A DNA stretch of 64,000 nt from Pseudomonadota bacterium. Lineage in GTDB: Bacteria; Pseudomonadota; Gammaproteobacteria; Steroidobacterales; Steroidobacteraceae. Below, one piece after another: positions 36,041 to 44,440 of this stretch. Position 1 is the first letter of the stretch. Every line of letters begins with the position of its first letter. The stretch lies in NCBI GenBank assembly GCA_023433705.1, contig JAEYUC010000014.1, positions 133,241 through 197,240 on the forward strand, given 5' to 3'. The position numbers and the translations under genes are program-made. The notes under the pieces were generated by a model. That model worked only from the letters and a program-made list of their open reading frames with translations, ran no database searches and had not been told where the DNA came from.

Positions 36041-38161
36041 TCATCGCGCCAGGCGCACGGTGAAGATCGCGCCCGATTCATCCGCGAGGTTCTCGGCCCG
36101 CGCGGATCCGCCGTGAAACTCGGCGATCAGGCGGACGATGTAGAGGCCCAGCCCGAAGTGCGGGCGCTTGTCGGATTCGGTCCGGGACTGCCACAGCGAT
36201 TCGAACAGACGGGTCGAAGCTTCGGCCGGGAGCGCCGGACCGGGGTTCGCCACGGAGAGGTCGGCAAATCCGTCGTCTACGCGTAAACCAACCGTGATCG
36301 TGTCGCCTTCGGCGCTGAAATCCACGGCGTTGTCGATCAGCTTGTCGAGCATCTGCACGATCAGGTCCGGTGCGCCCGTGAACTCGACGACGTCCACGGG
36401 CGCTTCGCAGGCGAACTTCCGGGACGGGAACGCGGTGCGGTACGCATCGACCGCGGTGCGGACCAGGGCCGAAAGGTCGAAGCGCTGCCTTTCGCTGTGG
36501 GCGATGGCTTCCTCGACCTTGGTCGCCTCGCCCATGGCCGTGAGGATCGCGCCCAGGCGTTCGCTGCCCTCCCGCGCGCGCGCGATGTAGACGCGCGCGT
36601 TGTCCGAGTTGGCCTCCGATTCGAGGTTCTCCAGCGAGGACCGGACGATCGTCAGCGGCGTGCGGATCTCGTGGGCGAGTTTTCCCGCCAGCGTGCGCAG
36701 GTAGCCCGTGTACTCGTCGAGCCGGCCGAGCAGCGAGGAGAAGCTGCGGGACAGGTCGCCGAGCTCATCTTTCGCGTTCGATTCGGGCAGCACTCGCGAG
36801 AGATTGCCCTCGCGACTCAGGGCGGTTTCGCTTGCCTGTCCCAGCCGGGAAATCCTCAGGGTCATGCGGCCGGCGAACCAGAACGCCGCGCCCACCGCGA
36901 ACAGCGTGACGAACAGCGTGAGGTTGAGCAATCGCGTCAGGGCGCGGTCGCGCAGCGTCAGCCAGCGATCCGCAGTCTGCGTGAGCTGGACGACGCCGAT
37001 GATCTTCTTGCCGTCCGCCGCGAAGATCGGTGCGGCCGCGGCCACCGTGACGCTGTTTTCGTAACGACCCGCGATGAACGTCGTCGCGGGAACGCCTTTG
37101 ACCGCGCGCTGGGTCAGGTCCTGCGCCGCGCGCTGACGCTCGGCCTCGGTGACGCTGCGCGGTATCAGGTCGCCGTCCAGGAACAGCCGGTACATGCGCG
37201 GCAGGAAGCCGCGGAAACGGGTGTAGTCGCCGGGCAGCGCGGGGGCGTCGAGCCGCGTCAGGGTGGCGCCAGTCGCCGAGGCGACGCTGAGCTCCACGCC
37301 GGGCTGAGCGAACTGCCGCAGGTGATCGCCGAGGTCCGGCGAGGCGGCGATCAGGCGGCCGGTGGCGCGCAGGTCGGATGGATCCAGCGTGCCGTAACTT
37401 TCACGCGCGGCGCCGCGCCGGTCCCGATCGTCGATCAGGATGCCGAGGTGCTGACCCACCATCGACAGCGGGATGCTGATCTCCATCACGTAGCCGTCCG
37501 AATTGCGCGTACGCTGCCAGACGGCTTCGATGCGCGGCTCTTCGACGGCCTGTTCGCGGCCGTACTCGCGCGTCTCGATGAATCGGCCGCGCAAGGGGCC
37601 AACGCCCGTGCTGCCGAAGAACAGTCGCTGCTGGCCGCCGCGCTTGTCGTCGAACGCGAGCCAGACGCGGTCGCCGATGTTCTCGCGGACCAGGGGCTCG
37701 ATCTCCGACGCGTCGAACACGAGCCGGTTGTCGCGCACCAGCAGCGCGAGATACAGCCAGCGTTCGTGCGTCGCCGCGAGGATGCGCAGGCTGTCCCCGC
37801 CGGGTCCCGGGACGCGCACCACGTTGCGCGCATCCGTGTCCCACTCGTCCGCGCGTCCGTCGATGAGCGGTGCGCCCGACAGCACGATCGGCGTGATGTC
37901 GCGTGGATTGCCCGTATCGCCGGGCAGGGAATCGGCGCGGAACAGCAGCTCCTGGCGGCCCTTGAGCGAACCGGCGATGGTGGTCGTCACCGCGAGCAGC
38001 GATTGCTGCTCGCTTTCGCGCAGCACCGTCTCCATTTCGCGCGCGTACTGGCAGCCGGCCCACGGCAGCGCGAGCGTCGTGAGCGCCAGCAGAAGTAGTT
38101 TGGTCCGCAGCCGGAACGGCGAAATCGGGCCGTAGTTCAGCAGGTCGGTGAGACGCCCCAT
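36041..38161 (-). CDS. PdsS-type sensor histidine kinase (dedicated-sortase system family)
   Basis: A 706-residue membrane kinase. A first helix (LLLLALTTLALPWAG) is followed by a large periplasmic region whose first part (PLIDGRADEWD through VMEISIPLSMVG, about residues 95-245) resembles the carbohydrate-binding CBM9-like fold. A second helix (LTLFVTLFAVGAAFWFAG) leads to a HAMP-like linker, HisKA with His in GKLAHEIRTPLTIV, and an ATPase domain with DKLIDNAVDFS and FGLGLYIV. Length and layout match the proteobacterial dedicated-sortase-system kinases (TIGR03785-like). The response regulator lies directly upstream on the same strand, 21 bases away. No sortase or sortase target is in the window. 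Confidence 0.85.
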   Translation of the reverse strand: MGRLTDLLNYGPISPFRLRTKLLLLALTTLALPWAGCQYAREMETVLRESEQQSLLAVTTTIAGSLKGRQELLFRADSLPGDTGNPRDITPIVLSGAPLIDGRADEWDTDARNVVRVPGPGGDSLRILAATHERWLYLALLVRDNRLVFDASEIEPLVRENIGDRVWLAFDDKRGGQQRLFFGSTGVGPLRGRFIETREYGREQAVEEPRIEAVWQRTRNSDGYVMEISIPLSMVGQHLGILIDDRDRRGAARESYGTLDPSDLRATGRLIAASPDLGDHLRQFAQPGVELSVASATGATLTRLDAPALPGDYTRFRGFLPRMYRLFLDGDLIPRSVTEAERQRAAQDLTQRAVKGVPATTFIAGRYENSVTVAAAAPIFAADGKKIIGVVQLTQTADRWLTLRDRALTRLLNLTLFVTLFAVGAAFWFAGRMTLRISRLGQASETALSREGNLSRVLPESNAKDELGDLSRSFSSLLGRLDEYTGYLRTLAGKLAHEIRTPLTIVRSSLENLESEANSDNARVYIARAREGSERLGAILTAMGEATKVEEAIAHSERQRFDLSALVRTAVDAYRTAFPSRKFACEAPVDVVEFTGAPDLIVQMLDKLIDNAVDFSAEGDTITVGLRVDDGFADLSVANPGPALPAEASTRLFESLWQSRTESDKRPHFGLGLYIVRLIAEFHGGSARAENLADESGAIFTVRLAR

Positions 38162-38182
38162 ACGTTCGCGGATGCGACCTCG

Positions 38183-38872
38183 CTACTCGACCCAGCGATA
38201 ACCCATGCCGTACACGGTGTGCACGGCATCGAACTTCTCGTCGACCGCCTGGAACTTGCGCCGGATGCGCTTGATGTGAGAAGTGATCGTGTTGTCGTCG
38301 AGCACCACGTTCGCCGCGTCCATGAGCTGCTGGCGGTTCTTCACGTGGCCCGGATGACGGGTCAGCGCGTACACGATCCAGAATTCCGTGAGCGACAGGA
38401 GCACGACCTCGCCGTTCCACTGGACCGACATGCGTTCGCTGTCGAGCGTGAGTGCGCCCCGGCGGACGACCTGTTTTTCCTCGGGAGGACGGCGCAGCGC
38501 ATCGACGCGGCGGAACAGCGCATTCACGCGCGCGATCAGGTGCGCGAGCGAAAGATCCTTGGTGAGGAAATCGTCGGCGCCGAGCCTGAGGCCCGACACC
38601 GCATCGAGCTCGCTGTCGCGGGCGGTCAGGAAAATGATCGGCAGTTCGGCCGACAGTCCGCGCAGTTCGCGGCACAGCTCGAATCCGCCTTCGGGCTCGT
38701 CCTCGAGTGAGATGTCGATGACCGCCAGGTCCGGAAGGCGGGCGACAAAGGCGGCCATCGCCTCGCGACGGTTCGGATAGCCGCGCACGGCATACCCCTC
38801 GCGGGAAAAGGCGGCGGCGTAGTTGTCACGGATGGCGCGTTCGTCTTCGACGATGGCGATCGTTTTTCTCAT
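38183..38872 (-). CDS. PdsR-type response regulator (OmpR family)
   Basis: A 229-residue regulator. The receiver domain has Asp in LAVIDISLEDEPEGGF, Thr in IIFLTARDSE and Lys in DDFLTKDLSL. The DNA-binding winged helix (about 130-228) ends YGMGYRWVE. The extended loop after the phospho-Asp (LEDEPEGGFELCRELR) and TKDLSLAHLIARVNALFRR are typical of the response regulators paired with dedicated-sortase-system kinases (TIGR03787-like). It is transcribed before the kinase, so they form a two-gene operon. Confidence 0.88.
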   Translation of the reverse strand: MRKTIAIVEDERAIRDNYAAAFSREGYAVRGYPNRREAMAAFVARLPDLAVIDISLEDEPEGGFELCRELRGLSAELPIIFLTARDSELDAVSGLRLGADDFLTKDLSLAHLIARVNALFRRVDALRRPPEEKQVVRRGALTLDSERMSVQWNGEVVLLSLTEFWIVYALTRHPGHVKNRQQLMDAANVVLDDNTITSHIKRIRRKFQAVDEKFDAVHTVYGMGYRWVE

Positions 38873-39013
38873 GACGGCAGTTTAAGCGACCTGCCGCGGG
38901 CGCGGGTGCGCGGCCACATTTCGTCACGATCCGGCTCGAGTCGGCCATCAATGCGCCACGGTATGGCCGGCAGGCGGGCGCGAAATGGCACCAGTCCCGA
39001 ATGGAGACCGGCC

Positions 39014-39211
39014 ATGATCGAACGCAGCTCGCAGTACCACTCGACTCCCGTCCTTACATATGCCGGCGCGCGGGCCGCGGATCACGGCGAGCGCTGGCGC
39101 CGGTTCCTCGAGCGCGTCGGCACGCGCAGCAACGACTTCGCGACGCGGCTCGCACGCGCGCGCTTCGTCTATCTGCATCGCCGCGAATCGTCGCACTGGT
39201 TGCCGCTATGA
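39014..39211 (+). CDS. Small basic hypothetical protein (65 aa)
   Basis: ATG 39014 follows GGAG at a suitable distance. The product is Arg-rich and soluble (ERWRRFLERVGTRSNDF) and ends HRRESSHWLPL. No family is recognised. Its stop overlaps the next start as ATGA, a sign that both frames are translated. Confidence 0.5.
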   Translation: MIERSSQYHSTPVLTYAGARAADHGERWRRFLERVGTRSNDFATRLARARFVYLHRRESSHWLPL

Positions 39212-39354
39212 ACGTCGTGACGCGCGAGGAGCGACGCGAAGCGCCGGACGCCGACGGCGATCGCATCCAGGCGATGTGGCACTGGATCGCGGTGGGCACG
39301 CTGCTCTGCTGCTGGATCGCCGAGGCATCCATGTGCGGGGCGCGCGGGTTCTGA
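39208..39354 (+). CDS. Small single-helix membrane protein (48 aa)
   Basis: It begins in a 4-base ATGA overlap with the upstream 65-aa gene. The first 20 residues are charged; then a hydrophobic stretch (MWHWIAVGTLLCCWIAEA) with two adjacent cysteines forms one membrane helix. No family is recognised. It converges on the ExbD gene. Confidence 0.48.
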   Translation: MNVVTREERREAPDADGDRIQAMWHWIAVGTLLCCWIAEASMCGARGF

Positions 39355-39361
39355 GCACCGC

Positions 39362-39757
39362 CTAGGTGTCGGTCACCGGCGCGATGGCGAGGCGTTCGAC
39401 GTGCGCGCGTTGCGCGGCCGCCAATACCTGCGCGACGATTTCGTACTGCGCGCGTCTGTCGGGAATGACGCGGACCAGTGGCGGAATCTGCTGACTCGTC
39501 ACCGCCCGGAAGCGCGACGCGAGGGAGTCCGGCGACTCCATCCTCACATCGTCCCAGTAGATGGCCCCGTCGGATTCGATCGTGATTCGCACCGTCGGCG
39601 GCGGTGGCGACATGCCGGGCCCATGTGGCAAATTGAGTTTCACGGCGTGTGTGGCTATCGGCAGCGTGAAGATCAGCATCACGAGCAAGACCAGCAACAC
39701 GTCGATCAATGGAGTGGCATTGAGCTGCGGCTCGGCAACGTGGGACGGACTCTGCAT
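39362..39757 (-). CDS. ExbD/TolR-family biopolymer transport protein
   Basis: A 131-residue protein with one N-terminal membrane helix preceded by the family motif (NATPLIDVLLVLLVMLIFT), containing the Asp that takes part in proton flow. The periplasmic domain has VRITIESDGAIYWDD and ends in a TolR-like fold. ExbD works with ExbB and TonB to energise outer-membrane receptors, but no exbB or tonB is next to it; the TonB-domain protein at 21765 is distant. The ATG has a perfect AAGGAGG ribosome binding site. Confidence 0.88.
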   Translation of the reverse strand: MQSPSHVAEPQLNATPLIDVLLVLLVMLIFTLPIATHAVKLNLPHGPGMSPPPPTVRITIESDGAIYWDDVRMESPDSLASRFRAVTSQQIPPLVRVIPDRRAQYEIVAQVLAAAQRAHVERLAIAPVTDT

Positions 39758-39819
39758 ATGATTTTCCTCCTTGAAGGAGCAACGCGCGGCGCCCCCGCGA
39801 CGGGTTGGACGGTGTGCTG

Positions 39820-40104
39820 ATGCGTGCCGACAGGCGCATCCGGGAGATTTCGCTCGAGGCGGCGACGCTGCTCACCGAGGGCAAACTCTCCGAGGCCGTG
39901 AAGGTCGTGCGCGAAACCGAAGGCGTGAGCGCCCGAGAGGCCCGCAAGCGCGTGGACGCGCACATCGCCAACGATCCGATGCTCGGCGTGCAGCTCGACA
40001 CCCAGCGCCGCGAGTCCCGCCGCAGGATCGCTTACGTCTTACTACTCGCGGCAGTGTCGATCGCGGGCGCGGCGATATATGCTCGGTACTTCGCGCCGCA
40101 TTGA
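39820..40104 (+). CDS. Membrane protein with an L7/L12-like helical motif (94 aa)
   Basis: The N-terminal half contains ATLLTEGKLSEAVKVVRETE and SAREARKRVDAHI, resembling the ribosomal L7/L12 C-terminal motif that recurs in small non-ribosomal membrane proteins. One membrane helix (IAYVLLLAAVSIAGAAIYA) lies at the C-terminus. I start it at ATG 39820; TTG 39805 and GTG 39814 are alternatives. It is divergent from exbD and 6 bases before the GST gene, with which it is probably cotranscribed. Confidence 0.66.
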   Translation: MRADRRIREISLEAATLLTEGKLSEAVKVVRETEGVSAREARKRVDAHIANDPMLGVQLDTQRRESRRRIAYVLLLAAVSIAGAAIYARYFAPH

Positions 40105-40110
40105 GGTCTC

Positions 40111-40749
40111 ATGCTGCTGATAGGAATGTTCGATTCGCCGTTCGTGCGGCGGATCGCGATCACGCTGAAGCTGCTCGACCTGCCCTTCGAACACGCCAAC
40201 TGGTCGGTAGGCAAGGATTTCGACCGCATCCGCGAGTACAACCCGCTGGGCCGGGTGCCCACGCTCGTGATCGGGCGCAACGAAAGCCTGTTCGAATCCT
40301 CGGCGATCCTCGAGTACATCGATGAGCTCGTCGGACCCGAGCGCTCACTGATGCCGCGCTCGGGAGCCGAGCGCCGTCTCGCGTTGAATCTCATGGCCAT
40401 GGCCACGGGCGCGGCGGAGAAAGGCGTGCTGCAGGTATACGAGGGCGTGTTCCGTCCGGAATCGAAGCGGCACCAGCCGTGGCTCGACCGACTGCGTACG
40501 CAGATGAACGCATCGCTCGCGGCGATCGACCGTTACATCGGAGAGCGCGGTGTGTCGCAGTGGCTGGTCGGGAAGCGCATGTCGCAGGCCGACATCACGG
40601 CGGCGTGCGCGTTCACGTTCTGCAACGACGCGCTGCGGGTCGCGGCCGATCCCATCATGTTCCAGTCGCTCGCGACACTGGCGGCGCGCTGCGAGGCGAT
40701 GCCGGCGTTTCAGGAAACCCGTACTCCCTTTTTCGTTCCTTCCACCTGA
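40111..40749 (+). CDS. Glutathione S-transferase family protein
   Basis: A 212-residue cytosolic GST. The N-terminal thioredoxin-like domain has the catalytic-type Ser in MFDSPFVRRIAITL, the cis-Pro loop in LGRVPTLVIG and the glutathione-contacting ESSAILEYIDE. The C-terminal helical domain contains the conserved Asp in MSQADITAACAFTF. It conjugates or reduces electrophilic substrates with glutathione; the exact class is unclear. Confidence 0.92.
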   Translation: MLLIGMFDSPFVRRIAITLKLLDLPFEHANWSVGKDFDRIREYNPLGRVPTLVIGRNESLFESSAILEYIDELVGPERSLMPRSGAERRLALNLMAMATGAAEKGVLQVYEGVFRPESKRHQPWLDRLRTQMNASLAAIDRYIGERGVSQWLVGKRMSQADITAACAFTFCNDALRVAADPIMFQSLATLAARCEAMPAFQETRTPFFVPST

Positions 40750-40819
40750 AACCGCGAAGATGGCCTTCGCGGGTCACATCCCGCGAACTGGCGGCAGAGG
40801 GTGACCAAGGGAGGCACTC

Positions 40820-43231
40820 TTGAACATCTTCAGAAAGACTTTGATCGTCGTTGGCGTGCTCGCGGCCGCGTCCGCGGTTGCCGGGGTCAACGAATGGACG
40901 CGCACGGGACCGTCCGGCGCAGCTCTTTACTCGGTGCACTACGTCGACGGCGCCGGCACGGCATTGGCGATCAATTTCCGGAACATCTATCGCACGACCG
41001 ACCACGGTGTGAACTGGACTCGTGTTCTGTCCAATCCGTTCGGGCATGTGCCACTGCTCTCGGTGAATCCCACGAATGCAAATCAGGCAGTCGCGGTGCT
41101 CGATGGCGTGTATCGCAGCAGCGACGGCGGCGCGACCTGGACCGCAGTCGCGAATCCGGGAGTTCCCGTCGTCGTGAACGGCGAGCGGCCGCAGTCCATC
41201 GCATGGACTCGCGATGGCAGCGCCGTGTGGATCGGCACCAATCAAGGCGACCTGTATCGCAGTACGGATGCCGGAGCCACCTGGAATTTGCGCGCGGTGA
41301 GCGCGAGCCTGATCTACAAGATGGAAGTCGACGCCGTCGATCCGAATGTCGTGTACGCGTTGACCGAATCCGCGATTCATCGAACTACGAACGGCGGCGA
41401 GAGCTGGGCTACATTGTCCAACGACTTTCCCTCGTGGGCTCCGTCGCGGACCCACGGTGGGGTCGTACTTGCCACCGTGGAACTCGCCGGGACCGTCGTG
41501 CGCTCCCTGAACTACGGCGACACCTACGAACCTCGCTCGCAGGAGGAGCCAGGCGTCATCTACTTCGCGCCGGGACAAACCGAAGTCGCTTATGGAACCC
41601 CAGGTAACGGGGAAGTGATGGTGAGCGCCGATCAAGGCGCGACGTGGACTGCCCGCGCCACGGTGCCCGATCTCAGCGCCTCGCAGCTCGCGATCAGTCC
41701 GTCCGATCCGGATCGGCTGCTCGTCGTCACACAAACCGGCATCTATGGTTCGAGCGACGGCGGACAGACGTGGGAGCCGCGAAATCGGGGAATGAACGAA
41801 CGCCCGATGGTGGATCTGCACTCCCGGGTACTTCCCGACGGAGGAGGGCAGGTCTTCGTCATCGACCGTGGTGTCGAGACTATCTACCGCCGCGAGGCCG
41901 GCGGAGAGTGGAGGTCGCTGGCGAGCAGTCCGTTTACGCTGCTTGGCGCACCGATCAATACCTCGGTCTTCGCCGCCGCACCTTCGGATGGCACGTTCTA
42001 CGTGGGTCAGCCGGGCCATCTTGCCGCCTCGACGAACGACGGCGCGAGCTGGCAGAGCAAGGGCCACCTCGGTACCGCCGGAACCCTGGCAGTCGATCCT
42101 GCCGATTCGCAGGTTCTCTATGCGGCGGCGACCTTCGACGCGGCGAAGAGCCTGGATGGCGGTTCAACCTGGTCGCCGATCGCAACCAGCAGCGGTTTGC
42201 CCAATGGTGTCGTGGAGTTCGCGGTCAACGACATTGCGGCCAACAAGGTGTATGCGCTCGTCAGCGGTAGCCAGATCAACAATGCATCGCCGCTGTATGT
42301 GAGCGTCGATTCCGGCACGACGTGGAACTCCGCGCCGCCGCCAGTGTTCAACTTTCGCGCGAATGCGATGGCCCATGAAGCAGGCTCGACGGACACGATC
42401 TACGTGGGACTGCTCGAAGGCCTGTTCAGGACGACGGATGCGGGCGCGAACTGGACACGGCTCGAGCCCTATCCACAGACGAACGTGCCGGATGGGATCA
42501 GGGACATCGCGCTCGATCCACGCACGCCAGGCATCCTGTACGTCTCGACCCAATACGCGTATCCCGCGATGCGCTCCGTGGATGCCGGTCAGACGTGGGA
42601 GCCGCTGTTGGCCGCCATGGGCGAAACGAACCTGATCGACAAGCTCATCGTGGATCCCACGAACCCCAGCCGCATCATCGCGCTGGCCGTCTACGGCGGC
42701 ATGCTGGAAATGGAGATCGCCCCGGATCTCGCGCTGACGACCAGTGGCGGCGCGATGACGGCAGGTAGTTCAAGCTCGGCGACGCTGACGCTCACCAATA
42801 ACGGCGCGTACACCGCGACCGCGGTGCGGATCGACGCAACGTTGCCGACAGCTTCGAATGGCTATGTCGTGCAGGCGAGCTCAGGCGCCATATGCGGCGT
42901 CACCGGTACGACCTTGCTGTGCGAGGCGCCCCTGTTGCGCCCGGCGGCATCGATCACCGCGACGTTGACGTTCACGCCGACCGCGGCGGGCCAGTGGCAG
43001 GCGACCGCGGGAGCCCGCGAACCCGATAGCGCCACGGCCAACAACTCGCTCAACGTGACCATTCAGGCGCAGGCTTCGAACCCGCCGCCGGCCAGCGGCG
43101 GATCGGGTGGAGGTGGCGGCGGCGGGGGCGGCGGTAGTCTCGACTATCTACTACTCGCCGGCTTTCTCTTTCTCGTCATTCAACGGACGCGGCCGCTTCG
43201 GCCGCGTTTCCGTCGTGGCGCCTGCGCCTAA
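40820..43231 (+). CDS. Asp-box (BNR) beta-propeller surface protein with GlyGly-CTERM tail (803 aa)
   Basis: The TTG start at 40820 is preceded by GGGAGG. A signal peptide (TLIVVGVLAAASAVAG) leads into at least eleven Asp-box repeats of the S-x-D-x-G-x-x-W kind (YRTTDHGVNW, YRSSDGGATW, YRSTDAGATW, FRTTDAGANW, MRSVDAGQTW), as in sialidase- and Ycf48-type propellers. A DUF11-like domain follows (about 640-740). The C-terminus is a Gly-rich linker, one membrane helix (LDYLLLAGFLFLVI) and a basic tail, the GlyGly-CTERM arrangement processed by rhombosortase in gammaproteobacteria. The stop overlaps the converging gcdH stop by 4 bases. Confidence 0.85.
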   Translation: MNIFRKTLIVVGVLAAASAVAGVNEWTRTGPSGAALYSVHYVDGAGTALAINFRNIYRTTDHGVNWTRVLSNPFGHVPLLSVNPTNANQAVAVLDGVYRSSDGGATWTAVANPGVPVVVNGERPQSIAWTRDGSAVWIGTNQGDLYRSTDAGATWNLRAVSASLIYKMEVDAVDPNVVYALTESAIHRTTNGGESWATLSNDFPSWAPSRTHGGVVLATVELAGTVVRSLNYGDTYEPRSQEEPGVIYFAPGQTEVAYGTPGNGEVMVSADQGATWTARATVPDLSASQLAISPSDPDRLLVVTQTGIYGSSDGGQTWEPRNRGMNERPMVDLHSRVLPDGGGQVFVIDRGVETIYRREAGGEWRSLASSPFTLLGAPINTSVFAAAPSDGTFYVGQPGHLAASTNDGASWQSKGHLGTAGTLAVDPADSQVLYAAATFDAAKSLDGGSTWSPIATSSGLPNGVVEFAVNDIAANKVYALVSGSQINNASPLYVSVDSGTTWNSAPPPVFNFRANAMAHEAGSTDTIYVGLLEGLFRTTDAGANWTRLEPYPQTNVPDGIRDIALDPRTPGILYVSTQYAYPAMRSVDAGQTWEPLLAAMGETNLIDKLIVDPTNPSRIIALAVYGGMLEMEIAPDLALTTSGGAMTAGSSSSATLTLTNNGAYTATAVRIDATLPTASNGYVVQASSGAICGVTGTTLLCEAPLLRPAASITATLTFTPTAAGQWQATAGAREPDSATANNSLNVTIQAQASNPPPASGGSGGGGGGGGGGSLDYLLLAGFLFLVIQRTRPLRPRFRRGACA

Positions 43232-44382
43232 AAAGCATTGATGCCCGTCAGCTCGCGCCCGATCGTGAGCTGATGAATGGTCTCGGTGCCTTCGTAGGTA
43301 ATCACGCTCTCCAGGTTGAGCGCGTGGCGGATCGGCACGTATTCCGCGCTGATTCCCGAGCCGCCGAGCATGTCGCGGCAGTCGCGCGCGATGTCGAGCG
43401 CCATGCGGCAGTTGTTCCACTTGGCGAGCGAAACCTGCGCAGGCTGCATCTTCCCCTGGTCCTTGAGACGACCGAGCTGGTGCGAAAGTAGTTGGGCGGT
43501 CGTGATCTTGCGCGCCATCTCCGCGAGCCGCAGCTGGATCGCCTGGGTCGCCGCGAGCGGCTTGCCGAACAGCTCGCGCGTCTTCGTGTACTCGATGAGC
43601 TGCGCGAGGCAGGCCTGGGCCGCGCCGATGACGCCCCAGGTGATTCCGTAACGCGCCTGCGTGAGGCAGGAGAGTGGACCTTTCAACCCTCTCACGGCCG
43701 GCAGCAGGTTCGCTTCGGGCACGACGACGTTGTCGAAGAACAGCGCCGACGTGACCGAGGCGCGCAGCGAGAACTTTCGTTCGATCTCGGGCGCCGAGAA
43801 TCCCTTCATGCCCTTCTCGACGATGAAGCCGCGGATGCCGTCATCCGTCATCGCCCAGCAGATGCACAGGTCGGCGATGGCGCCGTTGGTGATCCACATC
43901 TTCGAGCCGTTGATGACCCAGTCGCCGCCCTTCTTCTTGGCGTGGGTCTTCATGTTGGCGGGATCGGAGCCGCCGTGCGGCTCGGTCAGGCCGAAGCAGC
44001 CTATCTTCCTGCCGCGCGCCATGTTCGGCAGCCAGCGCGACTTCTGCTCGTCGCTGCCGAACGCGTAGATGGGATACATGCACAGCGAGCTCTGCACGGA
44101 GACGAAGCTGCGGATGCCGGAGTCGCCGCGTTCGAGCTCCTGGCAGATGAGCCCGTAGCTGACGGAGTTCAGGCCTGCGCAGTCGTATCCCTCGATCGAC
44201 GAGCCTAACAACCCCAGTTCGGCGATCTCGGGGATGAGCTCCTTCGGGAAGTGGTGCTTCTCGAAGCACTCCTGGATGATCGGGATGACCTTCTCGTCGA
44301 CGAAACGCCCGACGGAGTCCTGCACGGCGCGTTCGTCTTCCGTCAGCAGGCCGCGGACGTCGTATAGATCGAGGGGATTCAT
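43228..44382 (-). CDS. gcdH: Glutaryl-CoA dehydrogenase
   Basis: A 384-residue FAD enzyme that oxidises and decarboxylates glutaryl-CoA to crotonyl-CoA in lysine, tryptophan and aromatic degradation. Typical GcdH segments, distinct from other acyl-CoA dehydrogenases, are visible: ELGLLGSSIEGYDCAG, SGIRSFVSVQSSLCMYPI, IGCFGLTEPHGGSDP, ARYGITWGVIGAAQAC and ITYEGTETIHQL, which contains the catalytic-base Glu. The start at ATG 44382 gives the normal N-terminus (MNPLDLYDV); an upstream TTG would run through a repeat. It overlaps the end of the Asp-box gene by 4 bases. Confidence 0.95.
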   Translation of the reverse strand: MNPLDLYDVRGLLTEDERAVQDSVGRFVDEKVIPIIQECFEKHHFPKELIPEIAELGLLGSSIEGYDCAGLNSVSYGLICQELERGDSGIRSFVSVQSSLCMYPIYAFGSDEQKSRWLPNMARGRKIGCFGLTEPHGGSDPANMKTHAKKKGGDWVINGSKMWITNGAIADLCICWAMTDDGIRGFIVEKGMKGFSAPEIERKFSLRASVTSALFFDNVVVPEANLLPAVRGLKGPLSCLTQARYGITWGVIGAAQACLAQLIEYTKTRELFGKPLAATQAIQLRLAEMARKITTAQLLSHQLGRLKDQGKMQPAQVSLAKWNNCRMALDIARDCRDMLGGSGISAEYVPIRHALNLESVITYEGTETIHQLTIGRELTGINAF

Positions 44383-44392
44383 GTGAGAAGTA

Positions 44393-44433
44393 TGGGGGCA
44401 GCCCCCGTTTCCTTGCAAAAGGGGTCAGCCCTT
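44393..44433. repeat. GGGGACA-type repeat upstream of gcdH
   Basis: GGGGGC-a-GCCCCC (44394-44406) followed by TTTCCTTGCAAAAGGGGTCAG. It aligns along its length with the repeat at 18542-18580 (TGGGG, CA, CCCC, TTT, GCAAAAGGGG in the same order and spacing). It occupies the gap between gcdH and the DUF962 gene. Confidence 0.58.
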
Positions 44434-44440
44434 ACTTTCT

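Noticed and set aside
36497..38098. 533-codon plus-strand frame opposite the PdsS-like kinase
   Set aside because: Antisense shadow; the kinase frame has all histidine kinase motifs.
44383..44418. Upstream TTG start for gcdH
   Set aside because: It would translate part of a palindromic repeat; the ATG at 44382 gives the family N-terminus.
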